Below are positions 7,421 to 15,125 of a stretch of 18,447 nt of DNA, one piece after another (position 1 is the first letter of the stretch; every line of letters starts with the position of its first letter). The notes under the pieces were generated by a model. That model did not search any database. It saw nothing but the letters and a program-made list of their open reading frames with translations, and was not told the origin of the DNA. Source of the stretch: Xanthobacteraceae bacterium (GTDB lineage: Bacteria > Pseudomonadota > Alphaproteobacteria > Rhizobiales > Xanthobacteraceae). The DNA lies in the NCBI GenBank assembly GCA_019746355.1, contig JAIESC010000207.1:1-18447 (forward strand), in the 5' to 3' direction. The position numbers were made by a program, and so were the translations under genes.

Positions 7421-8046
7421 ATCGTCGCCTTCATCCGCTCGGGCGCGAGGCGGTCATGCTCGTCGCCGCCGAGCTTGCCGCCGCTGATCTCGGCGAGGAT
7501 CTTGCCGGGCGTCGGCAGGGTCGAACGCTCGACCTGGGTCGACGGATCCCAGAGCCTGGAGCGTACGATCGCCTTGGCACACTGGAAGAACACCTGCTCC
7601 ACCGCGATGACCAGCACCGCGCGCGGCGCCTTGCCCTGCATGGCGAAGCTCGCGGTGAGCTCCGGATCGGTGGAGATCGTCGCACGGCCCATGATGCGCA
7701 GCGTCTCGCTCACGCCCGGAATGAGGAACAGCAGCGCGACGCGCGGGTCGTGGATCAGATTGCGCAGGCTGTCGATGCGGTTGTTGCCACGGCGGTCCGG
7801 CACGATGATGGTCTTCTTGTCGACCACGCGGACGAAGCCCTTGGGATCGCCGCGCGGCGAGCAGTCGAGCCCGCCGGGACCGATGGTGGCGAGCGCGAAG
7901 AACGGCGAGGCCTCGACCAATTCCCGATAAGCCTTGGTGATGCGGTCGGTCTCCTTGACCTTGGCCGGCGGGTAGACGCCGTCCGGATAGAGCGCTTCAA
8001 GCTCGGCCATGGTGGAGATGACGTGACGGGAGCCGTTGGTCGCCAT
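7414..8046 (-). CDS. PPOX-class FMN-binding flavoprotein (MSMEG_1061-like)
   Basis: Pyridoxamine 5'-phosphate oxidase-fold protein, likely binding FMN (or a related flavin) as a small oxidoreductase; the substrate is unknown. The 210-residue product contains FFALATIGPGGLDCSPRGD (about 49-67) followed by FVRVVDKKTIIVPDRRGNNRIDSLRNL. This matches the subfamily I recall as MSMEG_1061-type PPOX flavoproteins. The next part, VALLFLIPGVSETLRIMGRA, is the second half of the split barrel. A strong Shine-Dalgarno GGAGGA (8053-8058) fixes the ATG at 8044-8046. It lies 27 bases after mtaB on the same strand, so it is probably the third gene of a dapF-mtaB unit. Its last seven bases overlap the pseudouridine synthase gene. 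Confidence 0.9.
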   Translation of the reverse strand: MATNGSRHVISTMAELEALYPDGVYPPAKVKETDRITKAYRELVEASPFFALATIGPGGLDCSPRGDPKGFVRVVDKKTIIVPDRRGNNRIDSLRNLIHDPRVALLFLIPGVSETLRIMGRATISTDPELTASFAMQGKAPRAVLVIAVEQVFFQCAKAIVRSRLWDPSTQVERSTLPTPGKILAEISGGKLGGDEHDRLAPERMKATIY

Positions 8047-8073
8047 GAATTGTCCTCCGACTCCTTCAGTCTA

Positions 8074-9294
<1,221 letters not shown>

Positions 9295-9302
9295 CGCACG
9301 CC

Positions 9303-10163
9303 TCAGGCGAACAGCGCCGGATCGAAGCGGCCCTCGAACTCGAATTCCGCCGGGCCGGTCATCAGCACGTGGTTGTCGCTCTCGCGCCATTCGATGGAGA
9401 GGTCACCGCCCGGAAGCGTCACGCGAACCTTGCGTTCGGTGCGCTTCAGCCGCGCCGCCGCGACCGCCGCAGCACAGGCCGCCGAGCCGCAAGCCTTGGT
9501 CAGCCCCGCACCCCGCTCCCAGGTGCGAATGATGATGTGCTGGCGCGACGCGATCCTGCAGATCGTGATGTTGGCGCGCTGCGGAAACATCGGATGATGC
9601 TCGAGCATCGGGCCGATCTTCGCGAGGTCGTAGGCATTGACGTCCTCGACCCAGAAGATCGCGTGCGGATTGCCCATGCTGACCACCGACGGCGAATGCA
9701 GGATCGGCTTGTCGATCGGGCCGACCTGCAATTCGATCGCGCGGGTGTCGCGGAACTCCTCGGCGAGCGGTATCTCGTTCCAGGCAAAGCGCGGCTCGCC
9801 CATGTCCACGGTGAACAGGCCGTCCGCGCCCTTCCAGGTGTTCAGCACGCGGCCGTCCACCTCGAAGGCGAGGGCGTCCTTGCCGGTCTCGCCGGCGATC
9901 AGCGAGGCGACGCAGCGCATGCCGTTGCCGCACGCGCCGGCCTCGGAGCCGTCGTTGTTGTAGATGCGGACGAAGGAATCGGTGCCGGCCCTGCGCGGCG
10001 GATAGAGCGCCATGAGCTGGTCGTAGGGCACGCCGGAAGGCTGGGCGATCGCGCGCGCCGCCTCGGCGCTGATCGCATCCGGTGTCCGGCGCATGTCGAC
10101 CACCACGATCTCGTTGCCGAGACCGTTCATTTTCACGAATGGACGGTTGGACAGTGCGTTCAT
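9303..10163 (-). CDS. dapF: Diaminopimelate epimerase
   Basis: Cytoplasmic, cofactor-independent epimerase converting LL- to meso-diaminopimelate for lysine and peptidoglycan synthesis. The 286-residue product carries both halves of the two-base active site: C78 in [12 protein letters not shown] and C225 in KACGSAACA. Other family signatures are [15 protein letters not shown] at the N-terminus, [13 protein letters not shown], and [15 protein letters not shown] in the middle. The chosen ATG gives a ten-residue lead before KMNGLGN; the ATG within that motif would truncate the first strand. It is the first gene of a dapF-mtaB-flavoprotein unit. Its promoter should lie in the 192-base divergent gap shared with the GyrI-like gene. 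Confidence 0.97.
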   Translation of the reverse strand: MNALSNRPFVKMNGLGNEIVVVDMRRTPDAISAEAARAIAQPSGVPYDQLMALYPPRRAGTDSFVRIYNNDGSEAGACGNGMRCVASLIAGETGKDALAFEVDGRVLNTWKGADGLFTVDMGEPRFAWNEIPLAEEFRDTRAIELQVGPIDKPILHSPSVVSMGNPHAIFWVEDVNAYDLAKIGPMLEHHPMFPQRANITICRIASRQHIIIRTWERGAGLTKACGSAACAAAVAAARLKRTERKVRVTLPGGDLSIEWRESDNHVLMTGPAEFEFEGRFDPALFA

Positions 10164-10345
10164 GCCAGGCCGGACGGCGAAATGCCCACAAATGCGGCTC
10201 CGGTTATATGGGAAATCGCCGAACAAAGGCCAGTGTCGCCTCCGGAACGCGTGTCGCCGGAACACGTTTTCGTTAAGGCCGCGGCCGGGCGGGCGTGATA
10301 GGTTTGGGCGATTCCCCGCGCCGAGCCGGAAGCGCGGCGGATCAT

Positions 10346-10349
10346 GGAG
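10346..10349 (+). promoter_or_regulatory. Shine-Dalgarno deciding the start of the GyrI-like gene
   Basis: GGAG lies six bases before the ATG at 10356. The earlier in-frame ATG at 10344 would place this motif inside the gene and has no comparable site of its own. Confidence 0.5.
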
Positions 10350-10355
10350 ACCCCG

Positions 10356-10934
10356 ATGAATTTCCCGTGGCGGGCGACCGCCCTTGCAGCCTTGATCGCA
10401 TGCGGCGTCGCCCCATCGGCCTGGGCGCAATCGTCCGCGCCTCCGGCAGCCGAAGCCGCAGCACAAGCCAAGGACCCGTTCGGCGCCGAGGTGACGCTGA
10501 CGCCTAAGACCATCATCTTCATGAAGGGCAACAGCACCTGGGACAAGGCGCTGGAGAACCTTCAGGACGCGTTCAAATCGGTCTACGCGCTGATCGAGCG
10601 GCAAGGGCTCGTCCGGGCCGGCTCGTCGATGACGATCTATACGCAAGCCGACGACACCGGCTTCAGCTATCAGGCAGCCGTGCCGCTCGCGGAAGCGCCG
10701 AAGGACCCGCCCAAGGGCGACATCGAGGTCGGCCAGTCGCCCGGCGGCAAGGCGCTGAAGTTCATCCATCGCGGCTCGTACGACTCGATGGACAACACCT
10801 ACGAGGCGATCACCAACCATCTCGACGAGAAGCGCCTCGAGGCGGCCGATTCATTCATCGAGGAATACGAGACCGATCCGGTGACCACGCCGGAAGACAA
10901 GTTCGTCGTCACGGTCTACGTGCCGCTCAAATAG
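10356..10934 (+). CDS. Secreted GyrI-like (effector-binding-fold) protein
   Basis: The 192-residue product starts with a clear signal peptide (MNFPWR, a hydrophobic core, then SAWA|QS, cleavage near residue 24). The mature part resembles the GyrI-like / AraC effector-binding fold. It has paired beta-alpha halves with [20 protein letters not shown] in the second half, and a closing [28 protein letters not shown] segment, here with E170-Y171 and DP as expected ligand-pocket positions. In cytoplasmic homologues this fold binds hydrophobic small molecules; an exported form would act in the periplasm, and its ligand is unknown. An in-frame ATG at 10344 would add four residues. It is followed after 41 bases by the DUF2059 gene, also secreted, so the two may be co-transcribed. 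Confidence 0.82.
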   Translation: MNFPWRATALAALIACGVAPSAWAQSSAPPAAEAAAQAKDPFGAEVTLTPKTIIFMKGNSTWDKALENLQDAFKSVYALIERQGLVRAGSSMTIYTQADDTGFSYQAAVPLAEAPKDPPKGDIEVGQSPGGKALKFIHRGSYDSMDNTYEAITNHLDEKRLEAADSFIEEYETDPVTTPEDKFVVTVYVPLK

Positions 10935-10939
10935 CGATC

Positions 10940-10966
10940 GGCGCTTTCAGCGCCAGTTACAGTAAC
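10940..10966 (+). other. Two adjacent small hairpins before the DUF2059 gene
   Basis: GGCGCT-TTC-AGCGCC (10940-10954) is followed at once by GTTAC-A-GTAAC (10956-10966). The second ends inside the ribosome-binding region (CGAGG at 10966-10970). No T-run follows, so this is more likely an RNA stability or translation element than a terminator. The function is inferred only from position. Confidence 0.4.
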
Positions 10967-10975
10967 GAGGTCGCC

Positions 10976-11497
10976 ATGCTTTGCCCGCGTCTTCATACCG
11001 CCATCGCCATTGCATTCGTGTTCTGCGCCGCCGCGCTGCCGGTCCGCGCGCTCGCCCAGGGCGAGGCCTCGCCGGACTCGCTCAAGGCCGCGAACGAGCT
11101 GATGGCCATCATGTCCAAGGACACGGTGCAGCAACTGGTCACCGGCCTGACCGCACAGGTGTGGCCCACCCTGGAGCACGCGTTGCGCACCAAGCGCTCC
11201 GACATCGATCAGGCGACGTTGACCGAGCTGCGCAGCGAGTTCGAGCGCATCCAGGTGCAATACATGGCCGGCGTGATGGCGGATGCACCGGCGATCTACG
11301 CGCGGCACTTCTCGGCGCAGGAGCTGCGCGACATGCTGGCGTTCTACAAGACGCCGACCGGGCAAAAGGCGCTGCAGGTCATGCCGCAACTGACCGCCGA
11401 GGTGTTCCAGATGGTGATGCAGAAGATGCAGGGCCTGCAGGTGCAGATCATGGGCGCGTTCGGCAACGTGCTGCGCCAGCGCGGGCTTGATCTTTAG
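10976..11497 (+). CDS. Secreted DUF2059 domain-containing protein
   Basis: The 173-residue product has an N-terminal signal peptide (MLCPRLHTAIAIAFVFCAAALPVRALA, cleavage likely after residue 27). It is followed by an all-helical domain of the DUF2059 type. The diagnostic segment is the repeat-like YARHFSAQELRDMLAFYKTPTGQKAL, with the aromatic-FYxTPxGQK core, then a Met/Gln-rich amphipathic helix. DUF2059 proteins are periplasmic or exported and have no agreed function. The ATG at 10976 has CGAGG five bases upstream. It is the second gene after the GyrI-like gene on the same strand. The 300 bases downstream have no convincing gene, so the two probably form a short unit. Confidence 0.88.
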   Translation: MLCPRLHTAIAIAFVFCAAALPVRALAQGEASPDSLKAANELMAIMSKDTVQQLVTGLTAQVWPTLEHALRTKRSDIDQATLTELRSEFERIQVQYMAGVMADAPAIYARHFSAQELRDMLAFYKTPTGQKALQVMPQLTAEVFQMVMQKMQGLQVQIMGAFGNVLRQRGLDL

Positions 11498-11797
11498 GGT
11501 CGCCCGCCCAAGCCGGCTTCGTATGCCTTTGGCGTCACTGCGAAATTCAAAATGGGTTTGTTCTGCCAAATTCAATCATAGATTGCATATCGCGCTCTGT
11601 ACACGCCATCGCACGGTGCGGCCGAAATGCCATCAGCACAATTTGATCCGTAACTCGTCGGCGCCGCAGGAATGGCGCCGGCGCCGCATCGTGGCCCTGC
11701 ACGGCGATCATCGCGCGCGCTGTCGCCATCAGCGCCGCCCCCGCCTTGGCGATGGACTCTTGCGGCTGGACACCCGGCGCATCCTGGCGGGTCGGAG
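11498..11797. other. Gene-free stretch with lower GC and a small dispersed-repeat signature
   Basis: I find no supported gene here. Bases 11540-11650 are clearly richer in A+T than the surroundings. Within them (about 11544-11575) the minus strand contains TTGGCAGAACAAACCCATTT. I recall this as the end of a small dispersed intergenic repeat in Bradyrhizobium-type genomes, often mis-annotated as peptides ending WQNEPNF or GRTNPF. The stretch separates the DUF2059 gene from the 3' end of the minus-strand autotransporter remnant. A GGCGCC-rich segment (11659-11686) can form hairpins but has no T-run. Confidence 0.45.
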
Positions 11798-12373
11798 TTA
11801 CCAGCTATATCTCACCACGCCCTTGCCGGCGTAGCTCGCGGTGGTGCGGGAGAACTCGCCCTCGAACACGCCGGCGAGCGCCCAGCCGTTCCACCACGTC
11901 ACCTCGGCACCGGCGCTGATCAGCGCGCCATTCGCCGCGGGCCTCGCGCCGCTCACGATGAACGCCGAGCCCGGCAGCGACTGGAAGGTTGGCGAGATGT
12001 TGCGGTCGGTGTTGCTGTCATGCGCCCAGGCGGCGCGGCCGCGCAGCGTAAGCGCGCCGTCGCGCATCGCGAACGACTTGTCGGCGCGGGCGCCAAGCTC
12101 GGTGCGCAGGTTGCTGGTGGTGTCGGAGGCAAACGACAGCGCGAACTGGTTTGAGCCCGAGACCGCGGTCTCGGCGTAGCTTGGCAGATGAATGCTGGTG
12201 AGCTGTGCCGCGGCGTAGGGCGTGACCCCGACGAGCGGCGTGGCGAAGCGAGTGCCGGCCTCGAAGCGTGCCGCGAAGGTGTGGGCGTTGAAATCGGCGC
12301 GCAGGCGGTCGGTGCCCGCCACCGTCACGGTGCGGTCGGTGGTGACGTCCTGCCAGCCATAGGCGAGCGCGGC
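11798..12373 (-). pseudogene. 5'-truncated autotransporter, C-terminal part of the beta-barrel only
   Basis: The minus strand encodes about 191 residues that match the last third of a type V autotransporter translocator. It begins AALAYGWQDVTTDRTVTVAG and ends KGVVRYSW with the C-terminal aromatic that BamA recognises. The plus-strand gene at 12619-14028 has the same blocks in the same order: TVTVSGTDKLAADF against TVTVAGTDRLRADF, RSELGAFADK against RTELGARADK, and GSVRYAW against GVVRYSW. The two are therefore paralogues in inverted orientation. Coding similarity stops abruptly at 12373, where plus-strand passenger sequence begins, so no promoter, signal peptide, passenger or first half of the barrel remains. 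The longest piece with a start codon is 11798-12328 (GTG). It cannot make a working autotransporter. Confidence 0.85.
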
Positions 12374-12516
12374 GCGACCACGGTGAACGGCGGCACGCTG
12401 GCGGTGAACGGCGATCTCACATCGTCGATCGGCGTCACCGTGAACAGCGGCGGCACGCTCGGCGGCACCGGCAATGTCGGCACGACGACGATCGCAAACG
12501 GCGGCAACCTCGCCCC
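12371..12516 (+). pseudogene. Passenger-domain remnant of a plus-strand autotransporter
   Basis: The plus strand encodes GATTVNGGTLAVNGDL and then VTVNSGGTLGGTGNVG and TTIANGGNLAP. These are autotransporter-associated beta-strand repeats (PATR-like), which form part of a beta-helical passenger. The frame is open but has no start codon or signal sequence of its own; its 5' end is the breakpoint with the inverted paralogue. The run of four Cs at 12513-12516 shifts the frame by one base relative to the continuation. With five Cs the text would read APGNSIGTITVNGNL in one frame. The passenger is thus both truncated and out of frame with its barrel. Confidence 0.75.
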
Positions 12517-12618
12517 GGCAACTCGATCGGCACCATCACGGTCAACGGCAACCTGACGTTCAACGCCGGCGCCACGTACACGGTCGAGGTCTCGCCCGCG
12601 TCCGCCGACCGCACCAAC

Positions 12619-14028
12619 GTGGTCGGCGGTACCGCAACCTTGACCGGCGCGACGGTGCAGGCGGTCGCGCTGCCCGGCAGCTTCAAGGCGCAGACCTACA
12701 CCATCCTCAATGCCGACGGTGGGCTCATCGGCACCTTCGCCGGGCTGAACGTCACCGGCAGCTTCAGCCCGGCGCGCAACCCGCGCCTCACCTATGACCT
12801 GAACAACGTCTACCTGGTGCTCGATCCCGGCTCGCTGGTGCTGCCCGTTGGTGGCACCATCAATCAGGTCAATGTCGCCGCCGGCATCAGCAGGGCGGTC
12901 GAGAGCGGCGCGACACCGCCGGCAGGCTTCGACGCGCTGCTCAACATGAGCGGCGGGACGTTGCTCAATGCGCTCGACCAGATTTCCGGCCAGCCCGGCG
13001 CGAACACCGCACAGGTGGCCTTCCAGGCCGGCAACGCGTTCCTCCGGCTCATGCTCAATCCGTTCACCGACCGCCGCGACAGCGGCTTCGGTCCGGCAAC
13101 GGGCTACGCGCCGGAGCCCCGCTCCGTCGTGCGCGAGACCTTCGCGCGCTTCGATGCGGCCGGCGCGGAGCAACCCAACCGGCGCTGGAGCGTCTGGGGC
13201 GCGGGCTATGGCGGGGCGGGGGCGATCGCGGGCGACGCCCATGTCGGCAGCGTCCGCACCTCGATCAACGCGGCGGGCTTTGCCGCGGGCGCCGATTATC
13301 GGCCGTCGCGCGACGACATCGTGGGCTTTGCGCTCGCCGGCGGCGGATCGTCGTGGCATCTCGACGGCGGGCTCGGCGCCGGACGCACCGATTTCCTGCA
13401 GGCGGGCGTCTATGGCTCGCGCCGCTTCGGCGCGGCCTATCTCTCGGCCGCGCTCGCCTATGCGTCGCATTGGGTGACGACTGACCGCACCGTGACGGTC
13501 TCGGGCACCGACAAGCTTGCCGCCGATTTCGTCGCGCAGACGTTCGGCGCGCGCGTCGAGGGTGGCTACCGCCTCGCAGCGGGCGCGCTCGGCGGCGTCA
13601 CGCCTTACGGCGCGGTGCAGGTGCAGACCTACTGGGGCCCGGGCTATGGCGAGCGCGCGGTGTCGGGCTCGAGCACCTTTGCGCTCGCCTACGACTCGCA
13701 GACCGTCACCAAGACCCGCAGCGAGCTCGGCGCCTTCGCCGACAAGGTGATCGTGACTGGTGCGGCCGACACGCTGACCCTGCGCGGCCGGCTCGCCTGG
13801 GTCCACGACTTCAATCCGGACGCCGCTATCCGGGCCGTGTTCCAGACGCTGCCGGGCTCGAACTTCACGGTGAATGGAGCTGCGCCCGCGCCCAACGGCG
13901 CGCTGGTGTCGGCCGGTGCGGAATGGCGCTTCGCCGACGGCTGGTCGCTCGGCGCAAAATTCGACGGCGAGTTTTCCCGCACCACGATGCTTTACGCCGG
14001 CACCGGCAGCGTGCGGTACGCGTGGTAG
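12619..14028 (+). CDS. Autotransporter barrel with residual passenger stem; probable pseudogene
   Basis: The 469-residue frame opens with a GTG inside passenger sequence, so this is not the native start. Residues 1-75 are the passenger stem (VGGTATLTGATVQAVALPG and AQTYTILNADGGLIGTFAGL), with a linker to about residue 185. The translocator barrel starts near NRRWSVWGAGYGG and runs to the C-terminal GSVRYAW, which has the aromatic ending needed for outer-membrane insertion. The frame extends back to 12517 without a stop, and the upstream passenger lies one frame away. No signal peptide is encoded, so export is not expected even though the barrel looks intact. Neighbours are the inverted barrel paralogue on the left and a double palindrome on the right. 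Confidence 0.8.
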   Translation: MVGGTATLTGATVQAVALPGSFKAQTYTILNADGGLIGTFAGLNVTGSFSPARNPRLTYDLNNVYLVLDPGSLVLPVGGTINQVNVAAGISRAVESGATPPAGFDALLNMSGGTLLNALDQISGQPGANTAQVAFQAGNAFLRLMLNPFTDRRDSGFGPATGYAPEPRSVVRETFARFDAAGAEQPNRRWSVWGAGYGGAGAIAGDAHVGSVRTSINAAGFAAGADYRPSRDDIVGFALAGGGSSWHLDGGLGAGRTDFLQAGVYGSRRFGAAYLSAALAYASHWVTTDRTVTVSGTDKLAADFVAQTFGARVEGGYRLAAGALGGVTPYGAVQVQTYWGPGYGERAVSGSSTFALAYDSQTVTKTRSELGAFADKVIVTGAADTLTLRGRLAWVHDFNPDAAIRAVFQTLPGSNFTVNGAAPAPNGALVSAGAEWRFADGWSLGAKFDGEFSRTTMLYAGTGSVRYAW

Positions 14029-14033
14029 CGGCT

Positions 14034-14070
14034 AGAGCACGTCCCGTTCCATTGGAACGGGACGTGCTCT
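14034..14070. repeat. Perfect palindrome, first half of a composite intergenic repeat
   Basis: Eighteen-base arms (14034-14051 and 14053-14070) are exact reverse complements around a single central T; the arms read AGAGCACGTCCCGTTCCA. It starts six bases after the autotransporter stop. I recall this sequence, usually joined to the GCGCATGTCC element that follows, as one of the commonest intergenic repeats in Bradyrhizobium-type genomes; this is unverified. It lies between convergent genes, so it may stop or protect transcripts from both sides. Confidence 0.85.
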
Positions 14071-14084
14071 GGATTCTTCAGGTG

Positions 14085-14133
14085 GCGCATGTCCTTTTCG
14101 GAAAACCGGTGACCACTTTTCCGGGACATGCGC
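14085..14133. repeat. Second palindrome of the composite intergenic repeat
   Basis: The left arm is GCGCATGTCC, then TTTTC, then GGAAAA. The right arm is TTTTCCGGGACATGCGC. They pair except for a small bulge, and an 11-base loop lies between. The last base of the right arm is also the first plus-strand base of the ceramidase-like gene's stop codon (TAG on the minus strand), so the repeat abuts that gene exactly. Confidence 0.8.
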
Positions 14134-14876
14134 TAAGGCCCGCTACCACTGGTCGGCTTCCGCGTCACGAACGCCAGGTAGATCGCGTAGGCGGCAGTGG
14201 CCGCGGCGACGTGCTTGATCGGGTGGCCGCTCATGATGCCGAGCGCCGAGTAGATCGCCGCGTCGTAGTGCTCGAGAAGTTTGGCCAGCACATAGAAGCC
14301 CGCGGCGACGAACCAGAGCCAGGTTCCGGTGTATTTCGGCGGCAGCAGCCAGAGCATCAGCGGCAGCACGATGAAGGGAAAGAACTGCACCCAGGCGTAG
14401 AACCGCAGATCGTCGAACCGCAGCCACACCAGCAGGCTTGCGACACCGAGCGCCACCAGCGGCCAGAGCAGGAGCTTGCCGGCGCGTTCATCGACCCGCT
14501 CGCCGATCACGTTGGCAAGGATCGCCATGAATGCGAACGTCATCGGCAGGCGGTCCCAGAACAGGCCCCAGTCACTCGGCGCCCAATGGTAGTAGGACGA
14601 GGTGAAACCCGTCAGGAACACGCCGAGAAAGAACACGCGGGCCGAGAGGTCGTGCCGCACGTTCACGAGGCCCAGCGCGCCGACCAGGATAAACGGCAGG
14701 TTGGATACCACACACCAGAAATTCGGGATGCCCCAGATCGTCCGCTGGTCGGCGAAGCCATGGTAAACCTGACTTTGCGGGAGCGGTGGAACCAGCAGCA
14801 GGCCTGCCAGCGAGACCCCGGCAAGGCCGAACAGACAGGTCAGCGGGCGGGCCCGAATCGCGGCGGCAATGCTCAT
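14133..14876 (-). CDS. Ceramidase-like CREST-family membrane hydrolase
   Basis: The 247-residue product has about seven membrane spans and the spaced catalytic and zinc-binding residues of the CREST superfamily (alkaline ceramidase, PAQR, Per1). These are S93/S94 and H97 in SSYYHWAPSDWG, D108 in WDRLPM, and the paired histidines H218 and H222 in GHPIKH. In alkaline ceramidases these residues hold a zinc ion that activates water for amide hydrolysis. The substrate here could be ceramide or another lipid amide and is not determined by sequence. KLLEHYD (199-205) before the last helix is also typical. The ATG at 14874-14876 precedes the first hydrophobic segment; no strong Shine-Dalgarno is visible. 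It diverges from ffh across 249 bases. Confidence 0.88.
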   Translation of the reverse strand: MSIAAAIRARPLTCLFGLAGVSLAGLLLVPPLPQSQVYHGFADQRTIWGIPNFWCVVSNLPFILVGALGLVNVRHDLSARVFFLGVFLTGFTSSYYHWAPSDWGLFWDRLPMTFAFMAILANVIGERVDERAGKLLLWPLVALGVASLLVWLRFDDLRFYAWVQFFPFIVLPLMLWLLPPKYTGTWLWFVAAGFYVLAKLLEHYDAAIYSALGIMSGHPIKHVAAATAAYAIYLAFVTRKPTSGSGP

Positions 14877-15009
14877 TTTCGCACCATAACACGGGGGTTT
14901 CGGCGGCGGCTGGCGTCGCCTGACTTGTCGCGACCGCCGCAATTGACGTTCACGGCCCTGGCCCCTATGTTCCGGCCGCTCTCGATAGAGCTGGAATTCT
15001 GAACCCGCC

Positions 15010-15108
15010 GACCGGTCCTGGAGACCGGAGGCAACCGCCCGACAGCGCGATGCGCCCTCGGGCGTTGAAGTGCTTTCCGGCCGCTCATGGCCAGCGGTAT
15101 TGGCCAGG
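15010..15108 (+). promoter_or_regulatory. Structured leader upstream of ffh
   Basis: Three hairpins lie in series before the ffh ribosome-binding site. The first is CCGGTC/GACCGG (15012-15028). The second is a longer one, CGCCCGA/TCGGGCG (15036-15064), enclosing GCGC-GAT-GCGC (15045-15055). The third is TGGCCA/TGGCCA, near 15090-15108, around seven bases. The middle one extends by two A-T pairs past a bulged C. No SRP RNA signature is present. Whether this is a leader RNA with a ligand, an autogenous site or just secondary structure cannot be told from one sequence. Confidence 0.4.
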
Positions 15109-15111
15109 ACT

Positions 15112-15117
15112 GAGGAG
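15112..15117 (+). promoter_or_regulatory. Shine-Dalgarno fixing the TTG start of ffh
   Basis: GAGGAG lies eight bases before the TTG at 15126, and no in-frame ATG gives the expected FDNLSERL N-terminus. Confidence 0.75.
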
Positions 15118-15125
15118 TCTGCGAC

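Noticed and set aside
10164..10355. Promoter boxes in the divergent dapF / GyrI-like gap
   Set aside because: I see GC-rich text with a small CGTGT/ACACG inverted repeat but no convincing -35/-10 pair on either strand, so no promoter is claimed.
11487..11834. A 115-codon plus-strand open frame after the DUF2059 gene
   Set aside because: It starts inside the previous gene's end, its translation is Arg/His-rich with no recognisable fold, and it crosses the low-GC patch and the end of the autotransporter remnant.
12325..13806. A 493-codon minus-strand open frame opposite the plus-strand autotransporter
   Set aside because: The plus strand encodes a recognisable passenger stem and barrel; the minus-strand translation is an Arg/Ala/Glu-rich shadow.
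14877..15125. Possible 4.5S SRP RNA gene before ffh
   Set aside because: The conserved SRP RNA core (GGTCAGGTCCGGAAGGAAGC-like) is absent; only generic hairpins are present.
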